From Lepisosteus oculatus (lineage: Eukaryota; Chordata; Actinopteri; Semionotiformes; Lepisosteidae), in the NCBI RefSeq assembly GCF_040954835.1, contig NC_090704.1, positions 44,892,979-44,956,978 of the forward strand: a stretch of 64,000 nt of DNA. The letters run 5' to 3'. Below, piece by piece: positions 1-12,880 of the stretch. Both the position numbers and the translations under genes were made by a program. Below the pieces are notes generated by a model. That model had not been told where the DNA came from, searched no databases, and saw nothing but the letters and a program-made list of their open reading frames with translations. Position 1 is the first letter of the stretch. Every line of letters starts with the position of its first letter.

Positions 1-1267
1 TTTAATAAGCACAGTATGCAAAGACTTGTCTAAATTGCTGTATTTTGTTTATTCTTCTTATTTACTCATTAAAATAAACATTTCTATACATCTGCCCCCA
101 GTTAAGGGTGTCTGTTTAGGGTTAAACAATCAAAGATGGAGGAAAGGGCGATTCAGTTTCTAAACGCAGAATATTTCCACCTATTTTTTTATGACTTGTG
201 TGTGCACATGGAGAATTGGTGACATCGATGCAAATGCTGGGGCATGCAGAGGGGACTGTGAGAGGCTCAGGAGGCTGATCAGTATGACCAGCCTCCTGAG
301 GTGACCTGATACATACCTGAAGTGCCTGTTGCTGTCGTATAAGTTTGCTCTCTCATTTGCCCTCTGACAAAGGCTAAAATACCCCCCTGTAATACAAGCA
401 AGTAGGTGGTGAGACTGAGTTCTGCAGATCAACAGCAAAGATGTGCAGGAGACTGGGATGCTGAGCTTCGGGTCAGGTGATTAATCCCGGCAGGCGGGGA
501 GGCAGGGAGTTCTGGTGTCATGGGCCCTTGGGCTCCTCTCCACACTGACACTGACACCTCCTCTCCACACTGACACCTGTTTCTTACTGTCTAATTAAAC
601 ACTGCAGGCGTGACGCGTGTCGGCTTGGATATGTGCTGCCAAAACTGTAGCCTACTGTATATGAAACCGATAGTAACTGTAGCCGGCTGTGTTCAAAGAG
701 CACTGCTTTGTTAGAGATGTGTGTGTGTTCAGGAGGCAAGCAAAGGGGAATGAGGCAGAAATGGAGGCTTCTTCTCCAGATCTAAAGTCCCCCTGACGTG
801 CCTACCATTAATACGCCAGAGGAGAGATTTTAACACTGGGGCTGGTGGACAGAAGCCAGGGGTGGTTTTGCTGAAAATAAAAAAAGAATTTCAAGGGAAG
901 TTGGATTTGGGCAGGGAAATCTTCAGTTTCTAGATGTCTGCCCTTTTTTTTCATGGACAGGACTGGATTTGAATCAGAATCTAGAATCAAACCTAGGACC
1001 CACAAGCTGTGTTGCTGCAGCAGGAACACCAGTGCTGGTGGCCAGGCTCTGAAATGGCTATGGCTGACGAGTGGTATTCAGCAGGCCTGCAGAGCAGGAC
1101 AGCAGCACAGTATTACTGCTCCAGTGGAAAAGCTGAGGCGCTGGTGTTGGACAGGGAGGGGATGAAAAGGGGAGAAACAGGAGGCGAAGGTTCCTGGGGG
1201 CTGGGTAAGCATGACCAGCTGTGGTGAAGGGCTCAGGAAGTCAGGACTTGTTAGAAGAAGGTTCATA
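1..1267. other. Gene-free sequence
   Basis: No gene, RNA or clear mobile element recognised. The open frames at 181-438 and 808-1,227 overlap on both strands, carry no motifs, and are taken as chance. Confidence 0.6.
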
Positions 1268-1552
1268 TGGGCAGAGCGGTGGCACTGTGGCTCAGGATCT
1301 GCCCCTGTGGCTCAGGAAGGTTGCCAGTTCAAATCCTGTGGCCGGCAGAGGACTCCTACTCCGTTGGGCCCCTGAGAAAGGCCCTTAACCTCAACTGCTC
1401 AAGGGGTGCTGTATAAATGGCTGACCCTGCGCTCTGACCCCAAGCTCCTCTCTCCCTGTCTGTGTGTCTCATGGAGAGCAAGCTGGGGTATGTGAAAAGA
1501 CAAATTCCTAATGCAAGAAATAGTATTTGGCTAATAAAGTTATCTAATCTTA
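1268..1552 (+). mobile_element. tRNA-derived SINE (V-SINE-like)
   Basis: The element starts with an RNA polymerase III A-box-like segment (gtggctcaggatctg) and a B-box-like segment (ggttgccagttcaaatcctg). The body follows with the motifs gcccctgagaaaggccc and ttaacctcaactgctc, then gtataaatggctgaccctg. The 3' end has ctaataaagttatct, typical of short target-primed tails. This order matches the V-SINE superfamily of fish as I remember it. It carries no coding capacity. Confidence 0.75.
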
Positions 1553-2695
1553 CGGTACATCCCAGATGCAGCGCTCTTAAAATACACTGGAATGAGATTC
1601 AATAAGATACCCCTTCTAATAAAAGCATCATCCAAGTAAATAAGTAACAGTTGGCTGAGCTTTCCTTGGCCTTCGGTGGGAGCCGGCGGTGTGTGATGAT
1701 GTGGCTCTGACAGAGGGGCGTGTCAGGTCTGAGCACACGCGTGTCCTTGCTGTCCCTCTGCAGGTCATAGTGGTGCAGATGAGTGGATAAGCACCTGAAA
1801 ATCTATACTGGGGGTGGGAATCCAGAAAATGATCATTGATTGATATCTCTTTTAAAAAGGGGAGGAGGGGACAACAATTCTGTAAGCATCTACCGCTTCT
1901 CTTCCTTGTAGAGCCAGAGTCTTTGTGTTTTCGTCTGCTCTCTGGTGCTGCAAAGGGACCACAGCCACAGCTGTGCGCCTAATTTAGGGGAAGAATTGCT
2001 TATTCGGCACATGAATTAATATAGACGTCCCATTATAATTCACATTTCCAGCTCTGGAAATATTTGTCAAAGCCCTCTGGAGTGAGCACAATGACTTGTG
2101 ACAGAAATCACGCCTTTCAGATGAGGTATTAGTCAAGGCCAACCAGTTTCTGTGTCCCTGCCCTGTGTGCCTTATTAGTTTCAGCATCTCGCCCAATCGT
2201 TTCGAAGACATCGCCATAAACTAGGAAGATCTTCTGGGGGGTATAGAAATGGAGCATTAAAATTTCAAAAGCATAGTCCTGAAAGCGCTCGCAGATTCTT
2301 GATGAATCAATCCAAATGTTTAAAGAAAGTTTTAACATAATTATTAATATAGAGTTCGAAATTTGCACAGGAGCATGTGCGAGCAAGATGGTATTTACAC
2401 TAAAAACGGCTTATTATAAAAATCTGACTCCTGATGGCACAGGCGCTTCTATGCCGGAGTTCCACATTATTGGTAGTTATCCTCATCTTCGGTGCATTTG
2501 GATTATCCTAAATTCCTATTATGCTTTATAAAGCCATCACAGAAAAGCAGAACTGCCAGGAGAGGCCTGTGCACAACAGAGGACGTGCTGTTCCTGGAAC
2601 TCTGCTGTCTCAGTAATGCTCAGAGTGAGGGTGAGGGGGCAGTCTGCTCCGGGGGCTGCAGCAGGGATGTGAGATCTCTCTCGGTCATGGACAGG

Positions 2696-2826
2696 TATGC
2701 ACAACTAATAAAGCATCTCAGAGATATAATGACTGTTACATCCCCATCAAAGACACTCGCCTCAGTGACCCCTGTGCCGTAGATTACTGAGTGTGTGTTT
2801 GCATGTGTGTGTGGAGCAGTGGTCCA
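2696..2826 (+). repeat. Local dispersed duplication, copy 1
   Basis: A 131-bp segment beginning tatgcacaactaataaagca is repeated at 4,341-4,467 in the same orientation. The copies differ by a 4-bp gap and a handful of substitutions, and similarity stops abruptly on both sides. No terminal repeats or target duplication are obvious. It is either a recent local duplication or two copies of one unclassified interspersed repeat. Confidence 0.9.
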
Positions 2827-4340
2827 CATTTTCCTGCTTTCACTGGTGTTTTTCAGGGCTCCTGTAAATACTGAAAGTTGATTTAAAAAGGGGGGACAGC
2901 AGCTCTTCGCAGAGACCGCAGGGCACATTAAACTCATTAACTTTGAACAACACATCAAGGAAATGGAGACGAATGGTTGGCTGTTGAAGGAAAGTAGGAG
3001 CCAGGACTGAAATAGCGCTCCTTTGGGACCTGTAACACTGCCACACCACCCCCATTAATTCTGAGCTTTGTTAGGTAGATTCTGCAGGTGTCCTGAAAAT
3101 TGTGTGCACGTTGCATGCAAAAAACTTTGCTTTTGCGATCCCAATTAGAGCCCATGAGCAACTCGTCAACAGTGAACAATGCGTTGACAGACAAGAACTT
3201 GCATTCATCTTTCAGAACAGTAGACCTTGGGTTCCTACCAGGATACTGACACCGCTGTAATCAATGGTGACTGTGTTTCTGGTTCTACATACTTTGTGAA
3301 TGAACTTCTCAGCGCCCTGTGCATTGCAGCTGTGTAACTATGACCCTTCGGAATTTCTGAAGCCCATCTCCTTGTGTCCGTGCAAGTCTGCTGCTTGTAT
3401 TTGATTTCTCCCCAGTCCCTGCATTGCTGGTCTGGATTAATTTCACAAACTGCAGCTGCTGATATATTATCATACCCATCTATGTTCACAGGTAACTGTA
3501 CCTACAGTAGCTACTAATGTAAACCTGCAAGCTCACCTCAAACAAATTTGCACATGGCAGTTGCTTATCCCCGCTGAAACAAATCAAACAATGACTGACA
3601 GATTGATTTTGCCTTGCCCCGTGCCCTGTTCAGAAAGCCATTTGGAGAACTGCTCTGGCTTTTTGGGGGACTACAGTCTGCTCCTCCAGTTAGTGAAATT
3701 CACAGCTTTGCCAATGTATAACACCTCTTTTCTCGTACTTTTTTGGTGCACAGTTAATGGAGTTCTGTTGTTAGGGAAATTTTCATTTAAACCTTTTGTT
3801 TGATGGACACCGTACAATAGAATAAAACTCATCTCCCCAAGTCCGTCTGACAGCATTTATGAAGCACAAAAGAAACTTAATGAACTGAGAAATGGCTGGA
3901 AGTCTCCACAGAAAATAAAGCCGACAGGTGCCCGGCTCTCCCTGCGGGCCTGCGCCTTTCAGTCCGGTAAAAGAGATTGACGATTTTTTTCTGTGTGGCA
4001 TGTGGGGGGGGGCTGTGTTTGTGCGAAGCCATTTAATGTGATGATCAATACCAGCTCAGCAGTGATAAGATCTCGCTCAATAAGCTGTACAGTCAGACTG
4101 AGTGAGGAGAGGCAGGCAAGCATTCAAGGCAGGAATGTTGACTTTACAGGAGGAAAGAAATACCCTCAACAGTTCTGTTTATTGGATTTTAGCATTGGTT
4201 AATTTTAAACGCATGATCCAAACTGTACTGTGATCTCTGAAGGCAAGGTAGTGTTTTCCACCTTAAGAGCATCAAGGCAATAGAATTCTATTTGCAGTGG
4301 TGTTGCCAGAGAGGAATTTCTCCCTGGACTGCAGCAGAGT

Positions 4341-4467
4341 TATGCACAACTAATAAAGCATCTCAGAGATATAATGACTGTTCTCCATTAAAGAAACTCA
4401 CCTCAGTGACCCCTGTGCCGTAGATTACTGAATGTGTGTTTGCATGTGTGTGTGGAGCAGTGATCCA
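4341..4467 (+). repeat. Local dispersed duplication, copy 2
   Basis: Second copy of the segment at 2,696-2,826, offset by about 1.64 kb in the same orientation. The shared block includes cccctgtgccgtagattact and the following TG-rich stretch, so identity is not confined to low-complexity bases. Confidence 0.9.
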
Positions 4468-6104
4468 AACCTTACTGCATTTTTAACTTCAAGACCCTTC
4501 ACAATCTTTCATCTTTGTTTTTCAGATCCTGATTGGGACAGTAAGTGTGAGTTTGTGCATGTGTGGAGCCGAATGCCTCTTTGCTACAACACTTTCATTT
4601 CTCTAGCTTTCAACATTCAGCCTTAGAGTGGACAGCCAGGAATCAAAAACCAAATACATCTGCAGTGCCTGGATTCAGATTGTGATGTTTGCTTTCTTTG
4701 GAAAAATATGTCCCTCCAGTATTGCGCTACCCTTGAGATACCAATATGATACAATTCATGTCTTCCTAAAAGATTCAGCTCCTTCTTGTCATATTTCTTT
4801 TGCAGCACGCTTGGAATAGAACAGAAGTAGCTGAATTGCCTCTGTTCAGCATCGATTAAGCTTTGGGAAACTAAATGCAGAGCGAGAACTTTTACTCCCG
4901 CTGATAAATCAGCTCAGAGTTAAAATCGGATTTTGGCACAGCTGTCACTCAAAGTCAGCTGGGTTCAGACCAGGCCGTTCCCTGGAGAGCTCCATCTGTA
5001 AAGAAGCTGATCTGTGTTTTACTGAAGCAAAATTATAACTATAACAGTTAGGGCCAACTTGCATTTATTACCTTCCAAAAATAATCACAGGACTAATTAA
5101 ATCCAATGCCAATTCAAGTATAATTTTCCCTTGTTTCACTCACATCACAGTTCGCCCTGTGCCCTGGCCTTTCAGATGATCTTTTCAGTTTATATTTGCT
5201 GTTTGTAAGCAGTTTTCGGTGTGGTATCTGTACATGTGCTTTACACCAGGAGACACATCTCTTTTACACATAGTCCTACATATGGCAAAGATGACAGCGC
5301 CGCTCTCATCGTTACCTTGGTAACGGGAAGTTTAGGACACGTACGAATCAACAGATTCACTTTGTGTTCCATAGTTCTTGTTTTTTTTTGGTGATGTAGG
5401 TTTTTTTTCCGGATTCTTACCTCGACTACAACCTCTTTTTCTCTTTAACGAGCCTTGCCCCTTCTGGAACACAAGATCTGTGACTACACAATCTTATCTG
5501 TACATATTATAATGTTGTGATAGATTTCAGCCACGCAGCAAATGGTACTATTAGGAGGAAGGTGGCAGTTCAAAGCTCAACAAACAAGAGAGAGCCTGAT
5601 AACTGACTCGCAGCCGATTCCAAGCTCCTGCCCCTGATTCTCATCGTCAACTGCTGTGTCTGGCAGCTCTATTCAACACAATTTTAATGAGACAATTTAG
5701 TCTGAGCCGGTCATCCAAGCCCAGCAACAGAATCTCGTTATGCTGTCTCTTGCCAAAAAATAATAATTAAATAACAGCCAGAGCTTAGGATTTTTGTTCA
5801 GCTTTGTTCAACACATTTTTCAGAAGTTCTTGATGTGTGAGGCAGTTCAATAATCCTGAGCTAAGAAGTCTGTCATAAAGAGGTATTGGATTTGCAGTAT
5901 GATATTCACTTTAGCCCCCATCTCATACTGCAAATGTTCAGAGGAATAAATAACTTTTTGGTCTTCTGTTCCATACCTTAGCATATATTTAATGACTTCA
6001 TGAAATGAGTTAGTCCAAACTTTAGAAGCTGACTTCTACAACAGTGTAAAATCGAGTTTTGCACCTGTAGTTTTGAATATAAGTCAAATAATAATAACTC
6101 CTTA

Positions 6105-6655
6105 CATATTGGAGGTATATTTTTATACAATGTTTATCTGGACACTCCACTCAAAATGCTTTATAGGTAATGGGGGCTCCCCTTCACTACCACCAGTGTG
6201 TATCCCCACATGGATGGTGCGATGGCAGCCATAATGCACCAGTCCACTCCCCACACACCAGCTCTCAGTGGGGAGAACAGAGTGATGGAGCCAGTTCAGA
6301 GATGGGGATTATTAGGAGGCCATGACTGGTAATGGCCAGGGGGAAATTTGGCCAGGACACCACAGTTAACACCCCTACTCTTTTCGAGAAACACTCTGGG
6401 ATTTTTAATGACAATAGAGAGTCAGGACCTCAGTCTCATCCAAAAGTTGGCACTTTTTTCACAGTATAGTGTCTCCATCTCTGAGGGATTAAGAGCCACA
6501 CAGACCAGAGGGTGAGCGCCCCCTACTGGCCTCACTAACACCTCTTCCAGCAGCAACATTAGCTTTCCCAGGAGGTCTCCTCTCAGGTACGGGCCAGGCT
6601 CACACCTGCTGAGCTACTGTACAGTGGGTTGCAGGATGATGTACTGTAGCTGCTG
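6105..6655 (-). mobile_element. 5S-rRNA-derived SINE (SINE3-type), reverse orientation, diverged
   Basis: Read on the minus strand, the head (about 6,570-6,650) resembles the internal promoter region of 5S rRNA: a gctcagcaggtgtgagcctgg-like block, then a degraded copy of the tacctggatgggagacct box. The body ends with the ggagtgtccagat tail near 6,150. The same family occurs at 46.3-47.4 kb, and alignment by eye to those copies shows many substitutions, so this is an older insertion. Confidence 0.8.
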
Positions 6656-9600
6656 GATGATGTTACTTAAAATGTATTTGATGAGGAACAACAACAATGA
6701 GAAAAAATGCATTTTACGAATGTTGATTGAAAGGTTTTGATTTATCCCGCTTGGCTGAATTGGCCCTACTTGGCTGAGGAACGAGGAAGCCGGGACCCCC
6801 AGCAGGGTGAGGAGGTAGCCCAGGGGCAGCTAGGAGGGGGGAGAGTGGGGGGTGAGGGATGCAGAAAGATGAATGAATGGAAGATAGGCGCTTACTAAGG
6901 TATTTATAGCTTTTCAGGGGCTGATGTCGAGGAGGATTAAGAGGTAGAGTGGAAGAGGTGAAGGAGACATCAGTCACTGTCATTCCTCCCAAATGCTTGT
7001 TAAAAACTCCATCTTGCGAGTTGAGTGCATGTTTTTTCTGGGAACTTGATGCTGAATGCCCTTGGATGAGAAGAATACAGTTGCTCTCCCTGCTTCTCCA
7101 CAGCACGAACGCTCCCCAGTCCTGCAGGAGCTCTCCTGTGCTCCACAGTGTGCTCAGCACAAGCAGCATGTCTGTCGGGGCAGTAAATGTGAAACTGTGT
7201 ATGCACGTCTGAAGCAGAACAAGGGAAAAGCTGGTACAGGCTGTTGCTGGAGTATTAAAGTATGAACCCTAGCTTTCTCTATCTTCTCCAACCGTGATAC
7301 CAAAAGATTCGCAAAAACTTTCTGGATTGTCTGCCAGTCCAATGAGTCAGTGATTCTCTGATACTGGGATGGGCTAGTATTAGCATTACACCGTTTGACA
7401 AAGCTTGTGTTTTTTCCTAAAAACTCAAAACCTTTGTTTTAAAGCATTCAGTATTTAATCGGAGCTGGTATAGAGTTTTATTTTCTGAGGCTCATTGGCC
7501 ACCATATGGGACATTCCTTTGAGCCCAAGAGTGTTGTTCGTGACTGTTCCCTGGGCCGATTTTTGAATGGCAATGTTTGTTTTGAAACGTTGACAGTTTC
7601 GCAACACCGCTTGAGGAATCTCACTTGCATTCAGGTTATAACGCATCCCAGGCTCAAACTGGAGGTGTCTGGACAACAGGACTCAACTTGTATTCTGAGT
7701 AACATTGGTTCACCCCACCGGCAATCCTTAAAAATGTTATAACAAAACAAAAAATTATCTAAAAAATTCATTTTATAAAGATATAGCAGGGAACTGTCCT
7801 TGTGCTCCTGCATCAGTTTGTCCCTGAAAATTAACAAAGGTCTGATTGGCCCCCAAGTCTGATCGCTGGCTGTTTTCATCTGCTGCGATTACAGTTAATT
7901 TCTGAGCTATTCAGTTTATTGTTAGAAATGGCAGAGCATCCCTACAGCACTCAGTGCAATGAGACCCAGTGAGCACTACATGAAAACATTTCAATTTCAT
8001 CATATGACCTCAACCCATGTAAAAGAAACAAGAGAAACACGAAGCTTCAACTTGTAACCATTTATTAATGTAAAGTAAACATCATATTAATGACCCGTTC
8101 TACATGGTGGAAATTATGAATGGCAAATGGTAGTGGACATTAACAGCCCTAAATAAAGAAGCTGTTTAAAAATGAACAACGGCATCTGACAGGGGTTATC
8201 ACAAAGAATCATGCACAGAGCTTTGTCCCATGTCTCTTTGTCATAAAGGCTATCTGTATTTAACGCCTAAGTTCAATCATTCTGGATTGCAAACAGAGAG
8301 TGAAAGAAGTATGAATGCACCCTGGATGAGGATTTAAAAATACACATCTGCACTGTGTTAATATTTCAAGCCACTACATGCTTGGCTCCCATCATGCTTT
8401 GTCTAACGGCCTCCAAAAACGAAGTGAACAGAGTCTGCACGGACCCAGATGCAGTCTTTGCAGTTGACTTCTGCGTCTCTCGCACTGTTGGCACAGGGCT
8501 TTCCGTCAGCAGCCATCACCAATTATCTGTGTGTTTTGGGGAAAAACCTTCTGTAATCTGAAGGTACAGTTCTGCTGTTTCCCTGCAGCTCTGATTCAGG
8601 GCCAGACAGGAAGACAAACCCTGAATGTGGGAAAGGAAAGGATTGGGAGTCCCTTTTGTCAGCTCCAATCCTGTAAAACCTTCATTTGTCATCCTCTTTG
8701 GAAAGGAAGAAGGCTCTGTGCTTTTTGCAAATGAAGTGCAAGGGTCTGAGAAAATAACTCATCTCATGTTTCAACCTCTGCTTCTTTCACTGAATGGAAA
8801 AACTATTTTAGTACTCCGCTTTTTAATATTTGTGTGTACATATTTCTTACTTTGAGAGAAAGGATATCATAACATCTTATTTTAATTATTCATGAGAGAA
8901 GATTAATATTGTATTAAACTCACATTGCTTCGCTCCCCGAAGTGTGATTTTGATTAGCAATCATCTGTGATCGCCTTTCTCACTCTAAGAACAAACCTGC
9001 TCCTGAAATACTTTAATCGCTTTTTCAAAACTCTTAAGATACGCAAATATTTATAATTCATTACGTGTGCAAACAGTAAATATAAAGTGATTAAGATATG
9101 AAAGATTTAAAGCAGCTCTTCACAGTAAAAGAGGCCTCCGGGAATTGCTTCTCTGCACAGAGATCTCCGGCTGTAGACACAAATTGCTTCATCTACAGAT
9201 AAGATGCTTCTAAAACAGAGGCAAAGTTAGATGTCTTAGATGAAGTAATACAATGCAATACGGTTTTCTTCTTCTTCTCATTATCTGGCAATGTTTTTAA
9301 AAAATATATGAGTTCTCTTTTTCTTTTTGAAATGCGAATGTTTCAGAGGGGTGGTGAGACAGCAGTCCATATCACAATAACATTTATTCTTTTTTTCTCA
9401 GGGTAAGTTGGGTAAATAATTTAAATAATTAAGCAATTAAGGACTCAGAACAATAAAAAAGGCCAGATGATGCTATGGCCACTAAAGACCACTGTAGAGG
9501 AGGCCTGTTTAATTGGCTTGGCCTGGGTTTACCTCCGGCTGTTAGCCTCGGACAGTTCTTGGAATTGCACATTAGCAAGCCTCTGTTTCCTTGGCTACTA

Positions 9601-9693
9601 CTTTCAAAACAGCGGAAATATGATGAGTGTCAAGGTGGCTCAAGAGAGGGCTGCAGTAACAGCTGACCTTCCACTAGAGGCTGTGTCACAAAA
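6656..9693. other. Gene-free sequence
   Basis: Overlapping open frames on both strands near 6.7-7.3 kb have no recognisable content. The block 8.88-9.12 kb is AT-rich with homeodomain-type TAAT motifs and looks like conserved noncoding DNA, which is an inference. Confidence 0.55.
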
Positions 9694-10019
9694 TCCATCC
9701 GTCCATCAATTTGCTTATCAATTCATTCAGTATGGGGTTGCAGAGGAGCTGGAGCCTATCCAGGCAAGCAAGTATACACCCTGGACTGGACCACAGACCA
9801 CTGCGAAGGCACACACAGACACAGACATGCACACCAGGGTCCGTGGTCCCAGAAGCCACTTCACCTACCAGCACGTCTTTGGATTGTGGGAGGAAACCCA
9901 TGCAAACAAGGGGAGAACATACTGTATGAACTGCAGTGCAGACAGCACCCCAGAATGGGAACCCAGGGCCCCAGTGCTCTGAGGCAGTAATGCTGACTAC
10001 TGCGCCACTGTGCCATCCA
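9694..10019 (+). mobile_element. Widespread fish interspersed repeat (unclassified, non-LTR or SINE-like)
   Basis: Starts with catccgtccatcaattt and contains the ordered motifs ggggttgcagaggagctgg, cctggactggacc, cgtctttggattgtgggagg, caaggggagaacatactg and ccagtgctctgaggcag, ending tactgcgccactgtgccat. I recognise this order as a very common ray-finned-fish repeat but cannot name the family. A 171-codon open frame over it is repeat read-through. Shorter relatives lie at 27.1, 30.3 and 49.7 kb. Confidence 0.7.
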
Positions 10020-11799
10020 ACATGTGAGATAGTGTCTGTGAATGGGCACAGTGGGTTTTCTAAGCACCTTATTGCCGAGCTGGTGCAGGGTTGCGTATTT
10101 CACATTCTCATGTCACTGTAGGTGCGACTGGGCTTCTGCTTGAAGTTGAAAGGGCGTGCGTGGAGCTGCGTGGGGTGGGTCAGCTGTCGAGGGCTGTTTG
10201 TGCACCGAGAGTGCAGGACATGGGTGAGAGTTGCAATGGAGCAAGGAAGAGATTCACAACTTCCGCAATTTACACTCCAGATTCTGCTAGGCAGGCATGC
10301 AGAGGATGATAAATACATTGCAGCCAGGCACCCTGTATGAGGTCAAGATACATTTGTCTTCGTCTTGTAATACTGATCCCGGAGGACAAAAGACTAAATT
10401 GTTTATTGTGGAGTGTTGATATTTCAGATGGGAGCAAATTGCTTAATATAGCCCATCGAGTGGAATAAATAGTTCAGCACTGCTTCCTTTCATGTTTTTG
10501 TTTGCTTTAATAACTGGAAAACAGTCTATATGATGACTCGACCGTTGCCTCACGCCCACAGGAGTGCCTTTTTAGATTTCATTGGAAAGTAAATGAACTT
10601 CCCTGCAATCAGGAGATGCTTCTCTTATAGAATTGTAGTAATTCAACACACTCTTTTTCAAGACATGAAGGAGATTATATTGCACATAAACCATTGAACA
10701 TTATACCACAGAGCTCAACGATTCAGCTCAGCATAAATGAATATGGTTGAGAAGTCTCGAAAGACCACATTATTCGTTGTATTGTACACATACATCATGA
10801 TTGTACTATTATGAGGATTAATTAAACTTCACGTAGATGCACTACTGTACCTGCGGACTGGTTTATTTTTCTCTGTAGCCTGGTGACAAAATATAGTTTA
10901 TTTTATATTTTAATTTCTTGGGTAATGTAAAATGTGCACAGAGCTAGGCTCATTCATTTATTAAACAATGTAAAAAATGCAAACATACACATATGATGTA
11001 ATGTAAATGTCAGCAATCTTTTTTTAATAATGATTTAATATACTGTATATAATTTCTTTCCCCAATTCTATCCCAGCCCATATTAATTATTTTACCGCAT
11101 TATTCCTTTGAGAATCAGGCCTATCTGCTCTTTTGCTTGACCTATATTATCCCATCAAGGTCGTGAGCAGACATGATTGAGAGCAGAGCTCAGAATATTA
11201 TTTTCTCTTTGCCCTCTTTTCCTCGCTGCTGCGGAGGGGCCACTCCATCCAGTGATTAACAGGATCGTTCTTCTCCAGCTATCAGGGCAGAACAGAGGGA
11301 GGGTACTCACACACTCTGTGCCAAGCAGATAATGAGTTACCCCAGACTCTGCTTTTGTGACTTGTGATGAGCTGATTTGTTGGCCGAAGCTGGGCAGCTT
11401 GAAGTGCCCAGGGTTCTGCAGGCGTTGTTTCCACTTGAAGGAATCTGGACAGAAACCGCCTTGCGTGGGATCTGATATCATGACTATCCAGCAGGCTTGC
11501 AGGACACGTTTGGCATCCAGTGCGGCAGGTGGTGTTGTCTCCCACACATACTGATCCTGGCAGGAAACGCTTTGGAAAGAGAAGGTGGGCTTCAGCTTTT
11601 CCCAGGATCAGGGAATGAACGTTTTGCAGAGTTTTCTTTTTTTCCCTAATCCTTTTTCGTAAGGTTAGTACATCAGGTCTGATGGAAACAGTGAGATGTG
11701 GGGGCAGTACACACTGCAGATTCTCTGGGTCTAACAACAGTCACGTAACCTAGGACAAGATATTTGTTTTTTTCCAAACAGACTTCCAGAGGACAGGAT
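10020..11799. other. Gene-free sequence
   Basis: Nothing recognised. Two overlapping minus-strand frames at 11.15-11.74 kb were compared by eye with the C-terminus of MGAT5-family enzymes and do not match. Confidence 0.55.
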
Positions 11800-11985
11800 G
11801 TGAACTAAGCATTAACAGTTGTCCCTATACACTCATTTAGCACAAGGCTTTGATTCTGCAACCTCCCGAAAGGACAGCACTTTTCACAGGGTGATGCACT
11901 GCACAAGTCAGTGGCAGAGCTGGGGTTTGAACTAGGAACCTCCTGATCATGAGGTCTGTACTTGAACCACCAGTCTAACTAACAG
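11800..11985 (-). mobile_element. Degraded tRNA-derived SINE fragment
   Basis: On the minus strand it reads gactggtggttcaagtac, then cctagttcaaaccccagctc (B-box-like), then ctctgccactgacttgtgc. The layout suggests an old tRNA-type head, but the A box is weak and boundaries are uncertain. Confidence 0.4.
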
Positions 11986-12069
11986 TAATATTCCATCCTT
12001 AAAGAATTTGCTATTAATTTTCTTATTGCTAGAATAATGGGATAATTAAATATTCATGCATTAAGGTAA

Positions 12070-12880
12070 GATATACAATAGATAGATAGGCACTCTATTA
12101 ATCCTGTGAGGGAAATTGCAGTGCAACAGCAGCCAGGCACAATCCACACAGCACAGTACAACGTAATAATACAGAATACACAAAAATAAAACAGAATGTA
12201 CAGTGCATAAAGAAGATGTATTGCAAAGTCCACAAGCATATTGCACAAATGTAGATATACATACACAATTATAGATGGATTGCAAATCCACTTCCACATA
12301 TTGCACACCAGTTATAAACAGAACACCAGTTGTTAACAGAGGATTCAGGTTTAGTCCCAAGACAGGTCGATATTGCCCCTGCCCAGACACACAGTGGATG
12401 ACTTGTAAGGTCTTATGGAAGTAGGCAAGAATGACCTCCGCTAGCGTTCCCTGTTACACTGCAGTTGGATCAGCCTATTGCTGAACGTGCTCTTCGTTCC
12501 GACAAGCATGTCATAGAGGGGATGGGAAACGTTGTCCATGATGGTCACTAATTGGACACCATTCTCCTCTCAGCCACTACCTCCAAGGGGTCCAGATCAG
12601 ACCCAACCTGTTAGCATCCCCTGTTTTAATCCCAGATACCCAGCACTCCACCACGTAGACAATGGCACTCGCTACAACTGACTGATAGAACACATGGAGC
12701 ATCTTACTACACACACTGAAGGACCTGAGCCTCCTCAGGAAGTAAAGTTGGCACTGGCCCTTCTTGTAGATGGCCTCATTGTTGTTAGTCCATTCCAGTC
12801 TATTGTCTATGTGAACGCCCAGGCACTTGTATAAATCTGCTATCTCCACATCACTCCCAGGGATACAGAGATGTAGGATG
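12070..12880 (-). mobile_element. L2/CR1-like LINE, truncated 3' end with reverse-transcriptase C-terminus
   Basis: The minus-strand frame 12,577-12,849 encodes a peptide with KCLGVHIDNRLEWT, then YKKGQCQLYFLRRLRSFSVC, then SVVASAIVYVVECW. This is the region just after the fingers/palm of fish L2/CR1-type reverse transcriptases (usually Y-LGVHL-N-LDW ... LYFLRRLRSFGVC ... SVVASAIF). The 3' UTR follows, ending in the typical ttcccTcacaggattaata and gatagata-type tail at 12,079-12,120. The start of the element and the endonuclease and RT core are missing, as in a 5'-truncated insertion; several stops show it is dead. Confidence 0.88.

Larger units (their letters stand above)
1553..6104. other. 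Gene-free sequence with a local duplication
   Basis: Apart from the two duplicated copies at 2.7 and 4.3 kb, nothing recognisable. The part 5.0-6.1 kb is AT-rich and CpG-poor. Confidence 0.6.

Noticed and set aside
1268..1340. Functional tRNA gene
   Set aside because: A- and B-box-like segments are present but there is no cloverleaf with a 3' acceptor; the following body and tail are those of a SINE.
9467..9982. 171-codon plus-strand open frame
   Set aside because: More than half lies in a common interspersed repeat, including its well-known agaacatactg and tttggattgtgggagg motifs.
11155..11737. Two overlapping minus-strand frames with Cys-rich segments, considered as an MGAT5B terminal exon
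   Set aside because: No match to the conserved CEPSFF, LFSCAG or CPCRDF motifs of MGAT5-family C-termini.
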